A DNA stretch of 64,000 nucleotides from Streptococcus lactarius (GTDB taxonomy: Bacteria > Bacillota > Bacilli > Lactobacillales > Streptococcaceae): NCBI RefSeq assembly GCF_016642265.1, contig NZ_MRXX01000001.1:109315-173314 (forward strand). The letters are read 5' to 3'. The notes beneath the pieces were generated by a model. The model was given only the letters and a program-made list of their open reading frames with translations, was not told where the DNA came from and did not search any database. Shown here in pieces: positions 15,721 through 25,416 of this stretch (positions within the stretch are counted from its first letter, which is position 1; each line of letters opens with the position of its first letter). The position numbers and the translations under genes were made by a program.

Positions 15721-16071
15721 TTAAACTCCTATCTGGACCCGTAAAGCCCGGTCAATCCGCACCAGCCAGGCTTCTTCTCGAATGGTCAGGACCTTATTTT
15801 TTAACTGAAACTTATCCACCGTAAGAACCTGTTCTGCTAAAACCAAGCTGGACCATTTGAGCCCTTTGAAAACTTTCTTAGGTAGATACACATGAGTAGG
15901 CAGGTGCTTTTTCTTTTGAACCTGCTTGGTTAGGGGAACAACCGTAACCAAATGAGAATGGTCATTAGCTTTATTATTGCTGACGACGATAGCTGGTCGA
16001 ATTCCCTGCTGAATATGACTGTTTTTCTGATTTCCAAAATCTACATAATAAATATCGCCTCGTTTACACAT
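15721..16071 (-). CDS. PemK/MazF-family endoribonuclease toxin, no visible antitoxin
   Basis: 116 residues. MazF-fold landmarks are KRGDIYYVDFG (about residues 3-13), GIRPAIVVSNN, VTVVPLTKQ and the later SSLVLAEQVLTVDK. The usual family role is sequence-specific mRNA cutting. A partner antitoxin would normally overlap upstream, but the gene 12 bp upstream is the ArpU-like regulator and downstream is only a short 18-codon frame, so it is solitary here. Phages often carry such genes; whether it is a free toxin or a nuclease used in phage growth is open. Confidence 0.85.
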   Translation of the reverse strand: MCKRGDIYYVDFGNQKNSHIQQGIRPAIVVSNNKANDHSHLVTVVPLTKQVQKKKHLPTHVYLPKKVFKGLKWSSLVLAEQVLTVDKFQLKNKVLTIREEAWLVRIDRALRVQIGV

Positions 16072-16082
16072 ATGGTTCTCCT

Positions 16083-16571
16083 CTAACTAAGTAAAAAATC
16101 TTCTAATTGCTGGTTTCTGATAGCATAAATCAAACGGAGTTCCTTAACAGCCTTCTGCTTCCACCTGCTAATAGTACTCCGGCTGATATGGTACTTGACC
16201 ATAAGGTTGTCCCAGCTTTCTGACTCAATAACTAAATCCGTCACAAATTCTGCCAAATCATCCGGAAGCTTACTGACAGCCACTTCAAAGAAATGCAATT
16301 CCTGAACTAAACGGCAGTAGCGCTTTGATAAATATTGATAAAGCTCCCGATTGGCTTTTTCTGTTTCTTCCTTGTAGGACAAAGCAATGACCTCACTGCG
16401 ATAGGGATTCTTACTGGTTTGCACCTTTGGTTCATCGGACCGACCATAGACCATGGTGTCCAGCATCTCATTTTCTGAGATGCCGACAAAGTGATTTAAC
16501 TGGCTGCGTAAGAGCTTCAGTTCCTTTTCCATGTTCTTATATTCATAGAAAAGGCTCTCTATTTTATCCAT
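16083..16571 (-). CDS. ArpU/DUF1492-like phage transcriptional regulator
   Basis: 162 residues. Helical N-terminal half (MDKIESLFYEYKNMEKELKL), a central region, and a C-terminal sigma-4-like helix-turn-helix (WDNLMVKYHISRSTISRWKQ, then KAVKELR). Proteins of this type sit at the end of the early region in streptococcal phages and are thought to switch on late genes. It overlaps the helicase stop by 8 bp. Confidence 0.8.
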   Translation of the reverse strand: MDKIESLFYEYKNMEKELKLLRSQLNHFVGISENEMLDTMVYGRSDEPKVQTSKNPYRSEVIALSYKEETEKANRELYQYLSKRYCRLVQELHFFEVAVSKLPDDLAEFVTDLVIESESWDNLMVKYHISRSTISRWKQKAVKELRLIYAIRNQQLEDFLLS

Positions 16572-17916
16572 CCGCTTCCTCCTCTCTCAATTCATATTTG
16601 ACGGCATCAATCAGGGATTGCTGAGAGATGTCCTTTTCTTTCAATCGTTTCATGACTTGTTCGTCCATTGTGCTCTTTGTAATGATGTGGTGAACAACCA
16701 CCGTTTCTTTCTGCCCCTGACGCCAGAGCCTAGCATTGAGCTGTTGGTACAATTCCAAGGACCAAGTTAAGCCAAACCAACAAATGGTATGGCCGCCGGC
16801 TTGAAGATTAAGCCCATGACCGCTGCTTGCTGGGTGAATCAAACCAAGGGAAATCTTTCCCTTGTTCCATTCCTCAATATCCTGATTGCTTTGAATCACT
16901 CTAGCTTCTGGAAAGCGTTCCTTGATGCGTTTCAAATCATGCTGGAACCAATAAGCGACTAACAAAGGCTGGCCATTCATACTCTCCACCATTTCTTCAA
17001 GAGCCACTAACTTCTGATCATGCAAGAGTACCGCCTTTCGATTCTCATCATAAACCATGCCATTAGCCATCTGCAGTAATTTATTCGAAAGGCTGGCACT
17101 GTTTACGGCATCAAGTACCTGCCCCTTGAGAGAAACCATCATCTCTGTTTTAAACTCCTTATAAACTGCAAATTCTGGCTCCGACATCTCAACTAGAACT
17201 TCATTGTCCACTCGTTCTGGCATATTGAGATAATCCACTGCCTTCATAGAAATCGTCATATCCGCTATCTTGTCATAGATGTCTTCTTCTACGCCATCCT
17301 TTGGCTTATAAGAAAAGATAACCTGACCGTTTCGTTTGTCGGGGTCAAAATACTGATTGCGAAAAGCTGTGATGAAGCGTCCCAGGCGCTGTCCGCCATC
17401 TAAAATGCCAATCTCAGAAAATAGGTCCATGATGTTTCCAGGAGTTCCCGTCAGCCCAACCATGCGCTTGATTCTAAATCGAACTTTCCTAAGAGCCTTG
17501 AAGCGTTTAGCCTGATAAGACTTAAAGCTAGAGAGTTCATCAATCACCACCATATCAAAATCAAAGAGTTGATTCTGAATCAACCAGACAACATTTTCTC
17601 GGTTAATGGTATAGATAAAGGCTGCACGTGATAAAGCTGCTCTCCGTTCTGATTCACTGCCAATGGCAATGGAAATATCTAGCCCCTTTAAATGTTCCCA
17701 CTTATCCAGCTCATTCTTCCAAGTATGACTGGCCACTCGAAGCGGGGCAATGACCAAGACTTTTCTGACCTCAAATGAATCCAATATCAAATTCCACAAT
17801 GCCGTTAAGGTAATCACGGTCTTTCCCAATCCCATATCAAGAATCAAACAAGCTGTCTCATGCTCCTCAATGAATCGAGTCGCCACCTCTTGATAAGGAT
17901 GTGCCTTGTATGTCAT
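16564..17916 (-). CDS. SNF2/DEAD-type phage helicase
   Basis: 450 residues from ATG 17916 (MTYKAHPYQEVATRFIEEHE), with GGAG about 9 bp upstream; longer reading to 17955 lies within the VRR-NUC gene. Superfamily 2 motifs: Q-motif-like AHPYQEVA, Walker A LDMGLGKTVI, motif II VVIDELSSFK, motif III LTGTPGN, and C-terminal HPASSGHGLNLQAGGHTI and LYQQLNARLWRQGQ (motifs V and VI). It pairs with the VRR-NUC gene just upstream (50-bp overlap), a combination usual in phage replication blocks. Confidence 0.93.
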   Translation of the reverse strand: MTYKAHPYQEVATRFIEEHETACLILDMGLGKTVITLTALWNLILDSFEVRKVLVIAPLRVASHTWKNELDKWEHLKGLDISIAIGSESERRAALSRAAFIYTINRENVVWLIQNQLFDFDMVVIDELSSFKSYQAKRFKALRKVRFRIKRMVGLTGTPGNIMDLFSEIGILDGGQRLGRFITAFRNQYFDPDKRNGQVIFSYKPKDGVEEDIYDKIADMTISMKAVDYLNMPERVDNEVLVEMSEPEFAVYKEFKTEMMVSLKGQVLDAVNSASLSNKLLQMANGMVYDENRKAVLLHDQKLVALEEMVESMNGQPLLVAYWFQHDLKRIKERFPEARVIQSNQDIEEWNKGKISLGLIHPASSGHGLNLQAGGHTICWFGLTWSLELYQQLNARLWRQGQKETVVVHHIITKSTMDEQVMKRLKEKDISQQSLIDAVKYELREEEADG

Positions 17917-18178
17917 CCAGTATTTCTCCAATCTTTTCTTTATCATCCAACACATAAACTAGAAAACCTAGCTTTCTTAACTGCTCCATGCGCCTGACCT
18001 GAATTTTTCTTGGCTTTTCTCCTGGGGCTTTTAACTCCACAAAACCAATCTTTCCTTGAGGTAAAGCTACGATTCGATCAGGTACCCCTACCAAGCCAGG
18101 CGAGATAAACTTCATGGCAAGGCCACCCCGCTTTTTACTTTCTACTCTCAATTTTTCTTCAATTTCTCTTTCTCGCAT
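17867..18178 (-). CDS. VRR-NUC domain nuclease
   Basis: 103 residues from ATG 18178 (MREREIEEKLRVESKKRGGL), with GGGAGAAG upstream. PD-(D/E)XK core as in VRR-NUC: FISPGLVGVPDRIV, then GFVELKAPGEKPRKIQ. Such nucleases act on branched DNA during replication or recombination. The gene overlaps the helicase gene by 50 bp. The 242 bp upstream, to the VapE-like stop, hold no gene I can support. Confidence 0.92.
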   Translation of the reverse strand: MREREIEEKLRVESKKRGGLAMKFISPGLVGVPDRIVALPQGKIGFVELKAPGEKPRKIQVRRMEQLRKLGFLVYVLDDKEKIGEILDDIQGTSLSRGGDSIH

Positions 18179-18420
18179 CTTTCTTCTCCCAGGGTTTCCG
18201 ATAAGGGTTGCCAAAAGGGTTCAAACTCCTTACGCGTGTACGGGTGCCCATCACCCCTATTTTACTAGTAGTAACACTACTCTCTTAGAGAAAATAGGAA
18301 ACTAAGGAAACTCGTACTAGAGAAACCACTATTGGCAACGGCTTTGAGAGGTTTCCCATTCGGTTGCTGAAAGGTAAAATCGAAAACCTACGGAAACCAA
18401 CTAAAGCTTCCCAAGTTGCC

Positions 18421-20775
18421 TTACGGCACCCGGACAAAAGCACGTTGAGTACCATACAGGGAAAACTTCATCTTACCAGTCGTGTTTCCTGTGTACTTAT
18501 TCCAGCCACCGATTTTATTTAGAATCCCTTCAATTTCATAGGAATCAGCCTTTTTGATATTCTGTCGTTCCTTACCGAAGCACTCACACCAAATTTCCAT
18601 AATGCAGACTCGCTCACGTTGCTCCGTTCCCTTCAAAGTCTGACTGCCAAAGTCACTCCCAGCCAAGAAAGTCCGCCGCTCATATAAGTCCATCTTGGAC
18701 CAGTTATCTGGCAATAAAGTATCCAGATACTCAGCCACAATGCCTTCTCGGTCATCCGATTCCATAGCTTCCTGTCGCTCTTTATTCGCTTCATTTTCTG
18801 CTTTTCCTTTTAGAAACAATTCCTCTCCTGCTTCATAATAGACCTTGGCTTCTGCCCACAATTGGTCTACATCGACTAGCTCCCAAGGCTTTAACTGACT
18901 GGCATCGGACACTCGAATCGGCCAAAAGCGACGGTTCCCAGTCACGTCTCGCAAGAAGCCACCTTCTGAATTGGTTGAACCCACAATAATACAAGTGCGT
19001 GGGTGACTTTCGACATTCACCCCATAGGCTTGACGGAACTTATCATCCTGGCGAGATATAAAGGATTTGACAGTCTCCACATCTGTTTTTCGGATTCCAG
19101 TCATCTCGGAAATCTCAAGAATCCAATAGCCTTGCAGCTTTTCTGCTGCAGTCTTATCCCGCATGTCTGAAATCGCCAGAGAATCCGAGAACCATTCTTT
19201 ACCTAACTTAAGAAAAAAGGTTGATTTCCCTATTCCTTGCGGTCCATTTAATACCAAGATAGAATCAAATTTAATGCCGGGTTCATAAATTCTTGCTATC
19301 GCAGCCACCATAGTTTTTCTCATAACAGCTCGTGTATAAGCAGTGTCCTTTGCCCCAAGGTAAACGATAAGAAGCGAATCAATCCGCTCAACCCCATCCC
19401 AAACCAAAGGTTCTAGGTATTCCTTAATAGGATGGTAGAGCCGGTAAGATGTCACCACAGCTAAAAGAGCATCCTTGAACTTGGTTGGTGACCAAATACC
19501 ATAGACACGCTCAAAGTAGAGTTTGGCATTAGCTAAGTCCGAATCATTCCAGCCTGGGCGTGACCGTCTCCAAGGGAGCTCACCAATCACATCAATGACA
19601 TTCTTGAATTCGTTGTAGACAATATTTTGAAGGTTGGGGTCAAAATGGAGAATGGTCGCAATGTTGGATAAGGTATCCTTAACGCGGCCAGTCTTATCCA
19701 GCTCTAAGCTCGCCTGCCAATTCTCCGTATCAGCGAATTCCAAAGTCGCATCTGCTAAGCGCTCTTTTGCCAGTGTCTCCCTGGTCGCATCATCTTTTAG
19801 GACATAATCCTGCATAGCCTTATAAGACGGTTGCTTAGCTGAGTCTTTCTTTTCCTCATCATCCTGATCACCAAAGAGATGGAGGCGAACCAGGTCAAAA
19901 GCCGATAAAAGCCTGTGACCATAAGGGTCGGTCGCATGGTGGCTATAAGAAAATTTGTCATCATAAAGAACAACCCCAGCACTGGTTGTGGCATGAATAT
20001 AATCAAAACGACCTGGAATGCTGGAAGGTTTGTAAACATCTCCTAGAAATTTTTCAATTGCTTCTGTAATAGTGTAGGTTCGGTTAAAAGCCCCAATCAA
20101 GCCAGATTTTCCAAGAGGGTCTGCTTGTTTGGCAATGGCCCGCTCCAGTAGCTTGTTCTGCCGGCTGGATACAGGCCACTCAGTCGTATCTTTCCAATTC
20201 TGATAGCGTGCTAAAACCGTGTCCGGACTGAGGAAGTCACCCTCTAATTTCTTAAAGATAAACTCCCCATCTTGCGAGGTTGAAGGCCAATACATGATGC
20301 GACTTGGTTCATAGGTCGTATCATCAAATAGCTCCATACCGATATCTTCAGCCACTTTTCTGGCAACAGCCTGGTATTCCTCAGCCGTTACTTCCCGAGA
20401 TAAGGGGATAATCAAACGTAGCCTTGGATGCTCTTTGGTATGTTTATGTGTTGAATAGAAATAGGCAAAGAAAGAAAAGAAGAGTTCGACTTCATCCATA
20501 ATGCCAGGTGTCGCAAAGTCCATATCCAGAGTCAGGGCAGAACGAGACAGTACGGCATCTTTCTTTCGTCTTCCTTTGTCAAGTTTTCCTAAAACAAAGC
20601 CGCCGACATCTTTAATATTATCTTGTTTTGATTTCGCTAGTTTCTTATACTCTGCAACGGTCTCAGCCGTTCGGATAGTGGTTGAAATGCGGGCTTCAAA
20701 CTGCTCCAAGCTATAACTGGTTTGCGTCCAAATCTTATCGGTTCGTTTGTTTCCTAATGAAATGGTAAGTTCCAT
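18421..20775 (-). CDS. VapE-like phage primase-helicase
   Basis: 784 residues from ATG 20775, with AAGGAGG upstream. The N-terminal half has RLRLIIPLSREVTAEEYQAV, typical of phage primase-type domains. The C-terminal half is the virulence-associated E (VirE) helicase: ILVLNGPQGIGKSTFFLKLG (Walker A), YWILEISEMTG (Walker B) and TCIIVGSTNSEGGFLRD, with RRFWPIRV as sensor/Arg region. It likely starts phage DNA replication together with the polymerase upstream. Confidence 0.93.
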   Translation of the reverse strand: MELTISLGNKRTDKIWTQTSYSLEQFEARISTTIRTAETVAEYKKLAKSKQDNIKDVGGFVLGKLDKGRRKKDAVLSRSALTLDMDFATPGIMDEVELFFSFFAYFYSTHKHTKEHPRLRLIIPLSREVTAEEYQAVARKVAEDIGMELFDDTTYEPSRIMYWPSTSQDGEFIFKKLEGDFLSPDTVLARYQNWKDTTEWPVSSRQNKLLERAIAKQADPLGKSGLIGAFNRTYTITEAIEKFLGDVYKPSSIPGRFDYIHATTSAGVVLYDDKFSYSHHATDPYGHRLLSAFDLVRLHLFGDQDDEEKKDSAKQPSYKAMQDYVLKDDATRETLAKERLADATLEFADTENWQASLELDKTGRVKDTLSNIATILHFDPNLQNIVYNEFKNVIDVIGELPWRRSRPGWNDSDLANAKLYFERVYGIWSPTKFKDALLAVVTSYRLYHPIKEYLEPLVWDGVERIDSLLIVYLGAKDTAYTRAVMRKTMVAAIARIYEPGIKFDSILVLNGPQGIGKSTFFLKLGKEWFSDSLAISDMRDKTAAEKLQGYWILEISEMTGIRKTDVETVKSFISRQDDKFRQAYGVNVESHPRTCIIVGSTNSEGGFLRDVTGNRRFWPIRVSDASQLKPWELVDVDQLWAEAKVYYEAGEELFLKGKAENEANKERQEAMESDDREGIVAEYLDTLLPDNWSKMDLYERRTFLAGSDFGSQTLKGTEQRERVCIMEIWCECFGKERQNIKKADSYEIEGILNKIGGWNKYTGNTTGKMKFSLYGTQRAFVRVP

Positions 20776-20785
20776 TCTTTCCTCC

Positions 20786-22717
20786 TTAATCTTTCTTATA
20801 AAATTCACAGGCATAGCCGTCGGCTCGTAAAGGCAGACCTTCGGCCCAGTTTGGCTTTGTGGCAAGTAGCTGGCAGACTTTTCCCACACTCTCTTCTCTC
20901 ACTTCGACCACCACTTCATCATGCACATGAAGAACAATAGCTAATCCCTTTTGCTCGAGCTGCACCATGCCATAGGCCAATAAATCTCGGGCGATACCCT
21001 GAACAATATTTTCCACTAACTTTGGTCCATAGGTCTCAAGCCTTGTCCATTTCTTACTCTCTCCAATCCCTTCATAGGTCAAGCCGGGCTTGCCAAATGC
21101 GTTCATTCCCATGCGAGGTTTTACATAAGCTAATTTACGACCTGAAGGCAACGTAATAAAGAGCATGCCAGATTGATAGCTGATGACGAGATTCTTAATC
21201 TTCTTCGGGTCTCTTGTTTCGTATACCTGCTTTGCGACCTTATCTATTTCCCACCAAAAATCGACAATATGTGGATTGGCTGACCGCCACTGATTGACGA
21301 GCGGCTGCAACTCCTCTTCTTCCAGTCCCATATCCAGTGCTCCCATAGCGGTTAAAGCGCCAACTGAACCACCATAGCCAAGAGCCAGCTCCGCAATCTT
21401 ACCTTTTTGGCGAAGGTGGCTATTAACACCGTGTTTCTCAACCGGTACTCCAAACATAGAAGACGCAGATGCGCAATAGATATCCCCGCCCTGTTCAAAA
21501 ACATCTAGCCGCCAAGATTCTCCAGACAGCCAAGCCAACACTCGAGCTTCAATCGCTGCAAAGTCAGCAACGATAAACTGATGACCTGATTTAGGGACAA
21601 AGGCAGTCCGGATGAGTTCGGAGAGGACACTAGGAACATTGTCATAGAGAGTATCCAAGGTTTCAAACTGACCTTCTTTGACAAGCGTTCTAGCAAGGGA
21701 CAAATCCTTGAGTTTGTTCTGGGGAAGGTTCTGCACTTGGACCAATCGTCCAGCCCAGAGGCCGGTTCTATTGGCTCCGTAGAACTGCAAGAGCCCGTGT
21801 ACTCGTCCATCTGAACAAACACAGCGTTCGATAGCCTGGTATTTCTTGACGGAGGTCTTGGACATCAAGAGACGCAGCTTTAACATTTCAAGCACTTCTC
21901 CCTCTGCTTCTTTGAGATGCTTCGTCACCTCTTTCTTTCCTAGCGAGTCCATGAAAACTCCCTGTTCTTCTAACCATCCCTTTAGTTGAGAGACAGAGTT
22001 AGGATTTTCTAGGCCACTTATCTCATAGGCACGCTTCGTCACTTGCTCCTTATAAGAGAGGTCACAAAGAATGGCCTGTTCAACCAACTGCAAGTCTACT
22101 TCTATGCCTCGGTCATTGATTTCCTGATCCAGCTGATAGAGAAACTGTTCACTTTCAAGCAAGGGATAATTTCTTAAGCGCTCTCGAATGGCTTGTTCCA
22201 CCTCCACATCTCGCTTGCAGTAACGTTTAAATAATTCCCAGTCCTCAGGCGCATGATGGGGGAAATTCCGCTCCCGCATACCATTTACTTTCGTTCCTTT
22301 ACAGGGCAGGCAGAAATAGCGAATCAGCCTGCTTCCCTCTTTCATCTTTTGTTCTTCTATGTTGAGAACTCGTCCCACTCCTTCAAGGGATAATGGTAGG
22401 CCCAGACTTGCTGCAAGCACTGCCGTACACGACCAGGACCTGGCTGAGAGATGCTCTCCTAGAAACTTGGAAAGACAGACCCTCTCAAAGTTGGCATTGA
22501 AGGCCGTTTTTATAATGGCATCATCGAGTAGAGCTAAGAGAATCTCCTCCGGAATCTGCACCCCCTGAGCCAAGTCTACCACCTGCGTTTCGTTTTCGTC
22601 CTCCTTATAGGCAAAGAGCAAAATCTCAAATGCTGGGCTATCCACATAGCGGTAAACACCGCATTTTGTTAAGTCTACATCTGAATAAGTTTCAATATCA
22701 ATGCTTAGAGTTTTCAT
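20786..22717 (-). CDS. Phage family A DNA polymerase
   Basis: 643 residues. N-terminal 3'-5' exonuclease domain starting LSIDIETYSDVDLTKCGVYR (DxE motif). Polymerase motifs: FIVADFAAIEARVLAWLSG (motif A), KIAELALGYGGSVGALTAM (motif B) and IVLHVHDEVVVEV (motif C, HDE). It lacks a 5'-3' exonuclease part, usual for phage polymerases. It lies 10 bp upstream of the VapE-like gene within one replication operon. Confidence 0.96.
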   Translation of the reverse strand: MKTLSIDIETYSDVDLTKCGVYRYVDSPAFEILLFAYKEDENETQVVDLAQGVQIPEEILLALLDDAIIKTAFNANFERVCLSKFLGEHLSARSWSCTAVLAASLGLPLSLEGVGRVLNIEEQKMKEGSRLIRYFCLPCKGTKVNGMRERNFPHHAPEDWELFKRYCKRDVEVEQAIRERLRNYPLLESEQFLYQLDQEINDRGIEVDLQLVEQAILCDLSYKEQVTKRAYEISGLENPNSVSQLKGWLEEQGVFMDSLGKKEVTKHLKEAEGEVLEMLKLRLLMSKTSVKKYQAIERCVCSDGRVHGLLQFYGANRTGLWAGRLVQVQNLPQNKLKDLSLARTLVKEGQFETLDTLYDNVPSVLSELIRTAFVPKSGHQFIVADFAAIEARVLAWLSGESWRLDVFEQGGDIYCASASSMFGVPVEKHGVNSHLRQKGKIAELALGYGGSVGALTAMGALDMGLEEEELQPLVNQWRSANPHIVDFWWEIDKVAKQVYETRDPKKIKNLVISYQSGMLFITLPSGRKLAYVKPRMGMNAFGKPGLTYEGIGESKKWTRLETYGPKLVENIVQGIARDLLAYGMVQLEQKGLAIVLHVHDEVVVEVREESVGKVCQLLATKPNWAEGLPLRADGYACEFYKKD

Positions 22718-22752
22718 CCGTCCTCCAATAGGTAAAGAGGTGGAGACCCACC

Positions 22753-23286
22753 TCAGGCTAGAAAGTCGTCATCATCCAAGGTATCGAATTCATCTTCTGC
22801 GCGAACTCGGCCACCTAGTGGCTCTCCATCTTTCAATTTTTGAATGTTTCCAAGACCAGCTGCAACCCCACGATTTCCGTTGGAATTAAAACCATAGAAG
22901 GTAACAGAAACCCGACCATAACAGCCTGAATAGACTTCCGCCTGGTCAAGAATCGGCTGCACCTGCTGGTCTACGACCTGCGGCTTTTGTTTGGAATTAC
23001 AGTTAATGAAATAGCTATTGGCATAAGCTTCATCATCCGGCCGGTCAATATCTCCATCTCGGAGTGGCAGTTTCAGATTGGCTGGAATTTTCCCGCCAAA
23101 TTTTGAAATAGCTTCTTGTTTCGCTTGCTCTACAGCTTGTTGGATTTTCTGAATGGTGGCCTTATCGCTCTTTGGAATAATGACCGATACAGAATATTTT
23201 GGTTCAGAACCATTAATGGATTGCGGTTCCCATACATTGGCATAGGACAGACGGCCAGGGACGATTACTTTTGTTTCTTTTGACAT
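22753..23286 (-). CDS. DUF2815 phage protein, probable ssDNA-binding
   Basis: 177 residues from ATG 23286, with TTGGAGGAAAC upstream. Starts MSKETKVIVPGRLSYANVWE and ends in an acidic tail (EDEFDTLDDDDFLA), a mark of single-strand-binding proteins. It includes YSVSVIIPKSDKATI, NSYFINCNSKQKPQVVD and SGCYGRVSVTFYGF. Its place next to polymerase and a DUF2800 nuclease matches a common phage replication set. The DNA-binding role is inferred. Confidence 0.85.
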   Translation of the reverse strand: MSKETKVIVPGRLSYANVWEPQSINGSEPKYSVSVIIPKSDKATIQKIQQAVEQAKQEAISKFGGKIPANLKLPLRDGDIDRPDDEAYANSYFINCNSKQKPQVVDQQVQPILDQAEVYSGCYGRVSVTFYGFNSNGNRGVAAGLGNIQKLKDGEPLGGRVRAEDEFDTLDDDDFLA

Positions 23287-23287
23287 A

Positions 23288-24412
23288 TTAGTTTCCTCCA
23301 AATTCAGCTGCTGCTGGAATATATTCTTTTCGTTTATCATTTTCAGGAACAAGGGTTAACTTGCCCTGAGGTTTGCGAACCAAGTGACTTAACACTCGGT
23401 TAAATTCTTTTTTGCCCATCCGTTTCTCGAGTTCAGTCAGAGAAACCAGACTTTGTTTATAGATATCGGTGAAGCCTTCTGCCTCTGCTAGTTTGGCCAC
23501 TTCATCTTCATCAGTGAACTGACGGATAGAGCGGCCTTCAACGAGCTTAAACCCATTCCATGATTTATGAGTATCAATGGCCACCTTGGTCGCATAGTCT
23601 TTCACCTCTGTCGCCCATTTGACCAGGTCATCCACATGAAGAAGAATTTCTTCAATCTCGCCATCCGTCAAAAGATGAGGGGAAGCCAACTGGAATTGTT
23701 CAAGCTCTTTATGATAGTCCATTCGTGCCCTAAGAACAGCATTACAAGGAGAGAACTGACACCAAGGACCATAGGTGACCTCCCCTTCTCCTTTAAAGGC
23801 CAGTTCAGCCTTCGGTTTCAGCTCCGTCTCAGCCCACTCTAGCAAATCTTCTCGCTGTAAAATGGCCGTTGAGACATTGCCTTTTCGTGGCTGAAAAATG
23901 GTCATCTTGATGTCCTCAATATCATAGAGAGCATCATAGAGCTCCAAGGCTCCCAGGGCATAGAGCTTCATCTGCGGGTTGTTCTCGGCTTCAACAAGGA
24001 CACCTTTACCATACTTAAAGTCAACGACATGAAGAATGTTGTCTGCCACAATGACGCAGTCAGCCGTCCCAAATCCTTCTGGAACATAGAGAGAAAAATC
24101 AACTTTCTGCTCAATGAGAACAATTGGATCACTGGTACTTTGTTTTAGTTGTTCAAACTCATCTATGATGAAGGCAACATAATCTTCCGTGGCTTGTTCC
24201 ATCTCAAGCGTCAATTCACCTTCAGGTTCTTCTGCTTCTATCCGAAGTGCACTTTTCAGCTTATACTCAGCTAGAGCATGGGCCAGTGTCCCCTCTTCTG
24301 CTGCAGGATTAGTCTTGTGTTCAAAGAATTCCTCTAAGCGAGCAAGAGGCGGCACCGTCAGCCAGCGGTGGCTGGAGGATGCTGATAATAGAGCGTGTTG
24401 TTTTTCTGCCAT
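23288..24412 (-). CDS. DUF2800 PD-(D/E)XK nuclease-like phage protein
   Basis: 374 residues from ATG 24412, AAAGGA upstream. Starts MAEKQHALLSASSSHRWLTV and has AEEGTLAHALAEYKL (Cas4/RecB-like His region), GFGTADCVIVADNILHVVDF (Asp), then KYGKGVLVEAENNPQMKLYA. These match RecB-family nuclease motifs. It likely processes DNA ends in phage replication or recombination. The stop is 2 bp before the DUF2815 gene. Confidence 0.88.
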   Translation of the reverse strand: MAEKQHALLSASSSHRWLTVPPLARLEEFFEHKTNPAAEEGTLAHALAEYKLKSALRIEAEEPEGELTLEMEQATEDYVAFIIDEFEQLKQSTSDPIVLIEQKVDFSLYVPEGFGTADCVIVADNILHVVDFKYGKGVLVEAENNPQMKLYALGALELYDALYDIEDIKMTIFQPRKGNVSTAILQREDLLEWAETELKPKAELAFKGEGEVTYGPWCQFSPCNAVLRARMDYHKELEQFQLASPHLLTDGEIEEILLHVDDLVKWATEVKDYATKVAIDTHKSWNGFKLVEGRSIRQFTDEDEVAKLAEAEGFTDIYKQSLVSLTELEKRMGKKEFNRVLSHLVRKPQGKLTLVPENDKRKEYIPAAAEFGGN

Positions 24413-24413
24413 A

Positions 24414-24710
24414 TCAGAGTCCTTTCGCATCTTCAAGAAGTGAAGAATAGCGCTTTTCTTCTACTGCAGAGAGCTTGTTTGCTCCATACTTTTGAAGGAG
24501 TTCTCGTACCTGTTCTGTCTTGCCTACCCGAGATTTTTCAGCCAGAACTTTGCGGATATCTTCAATGGAGATAGTTGGTGATGAAACCTTTTCAGTTTTT
24601 TTAACAGATACTTCATCTGTAGGGTTGACTGCACCACATAGTTCTTCCAGACTGTCTGCCAGCATCCGTAAGTTGGAGATAACGGTTTCTAGTCTTTTCA
24701 TTTGTGCCAT
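24414..24710 (-). CDS. Small phage protein of the replication block, unknown function
   Basis: 98 residues, ATG 24710, AAGGAAAA upstream. Begins MAQMKRLETVISNLRMLADS. Helical, with ISIEDIRKVLAEKSRVGKTE and QVRELLQKYGANKLSAVEE, which looks like a small helical domain at the C-terminus. Similar streptococcal phage proteins sit just before DUF2800 genes. No activity is known. Confidence 0.7.
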   Translation of the reverse strand: MAQMKRLETVISNLRMLADSLEELCGAVNPTDEVSVKKTEKVSSPTISIEDIRKVLAEKSRVGKTEQVRELLQKYGANKLSAVEEKRYSSLLEDAKGL

Positions 24711-24723
24711 AGCTTTTCCTTTC

Positions 24724-25197
24724 TTATTCTAAGAACATGCTTGGAAACTTCGACCAAACAGAATCTTTAGTATTAGTAACTTTTGGATTCTTTTCTCCTG
24801 CATAGCGAACCTTATGTCCGCTGCATTGGAGTGCAAACAAAGGTTCTACCCGGTCATCAATTTCCATGGTATGTGGATTAATAGGCTGACCATTCTCATG
24901 GAATAATCGGAAAGTTTTTCCCAACTCTTTCGCCGTTTCAATCTCATACTTCATACCTTGAGAGATATTGGGACCATAGACCCAAATCTCATCGCACCGC
25001 TTTAAAAGCTCCTGCCCCATGGTTAGCCCTTGAATTCGCTCTTCAGGATTTCGGTCATTTAAGAACTGTGTCAAAAGTAAATGTGGAGCAAGGGGCACAT
25101 AACCAGCTTTGGAAGCTTGCTTAGAATAGGCAATGGCCTTCTTTTCATTTTCTGCAACATTCCCTCGGTAGGGTGAACATATAAATACTGTTTTCAT
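24724..25197 (-). CDS. DUF4406 / nucleoside 2-deoxyribosyltransferase-like protein
   Basis: 157 residues from ATG 25197 (MKTVFICSPYRGNVAENEKK); the open frame extends to 25248 but the fold starts here. No start has a strong ribosome site. Landmarks: VFICSPYRG, YVPLAPHLLLTQF, CDEIWVYGPNISQGMKYEIE. This resembles nucleotide-processing DUF4406 proteins, fold related to nucleoside deoxyribosyltransferases. It could alter the nucleotide pool for phage replication. Confidence 0.78.
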   Translation of the reverse strand: MKTVFICSPYRGNVAENEKKAIAYSKQASKAGYVPLAPHLLLTQFLNDRNPEERIQGLTMGQELLKRCDEIWVYGPNISQGMKYEIETAKELGKTFRLFHENGQPINPHTMEIDDRVEPLFALQCSGHKVRYAGEKNPKVTNTKDSVWSKFPSMFLE

Positions 25198-25379
25198 TCG
25201 GAAAAATCCGTCCTTCATCATTTTTTTGGAGTTACTGGTGATGGCCATCTCCGACTCACAAGACTAGTATAAAACCATTTGGTGAAATATAACAGAGCAA
25301 AAAATGAAGGTCTTTTAAACCTAAGAATGCGGGTTTAGAAGTCTCCCCTTATGTAAAAAGCCTATTAAAATGCAAAAAA

Positions 25380-25404
25380 GAACCCTTCAAAAAATGAAGG
25401 GTTC
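25380..25404 (-). terminator. Terminator after the metallopeptidase-HTH gene
   Basis: GAACCCTTC and GAAGGGTTC arms around a 7-base loop; the minus strand continues with a run of six T. The plus-strand side also has T-rich sequence, so it may work both ways. Confidence 0.8.
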
Positions 25405-25416
25405 AAAATAATTTTT

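Noticed and set aside
18215..18420. GGAAAC/GAAACC repeats as a phage replication origin
   Set aside because: The copies are few, unevenly spaced and short. Position between VRR-NUC and VapE-like genes is suggestive but nothing more.
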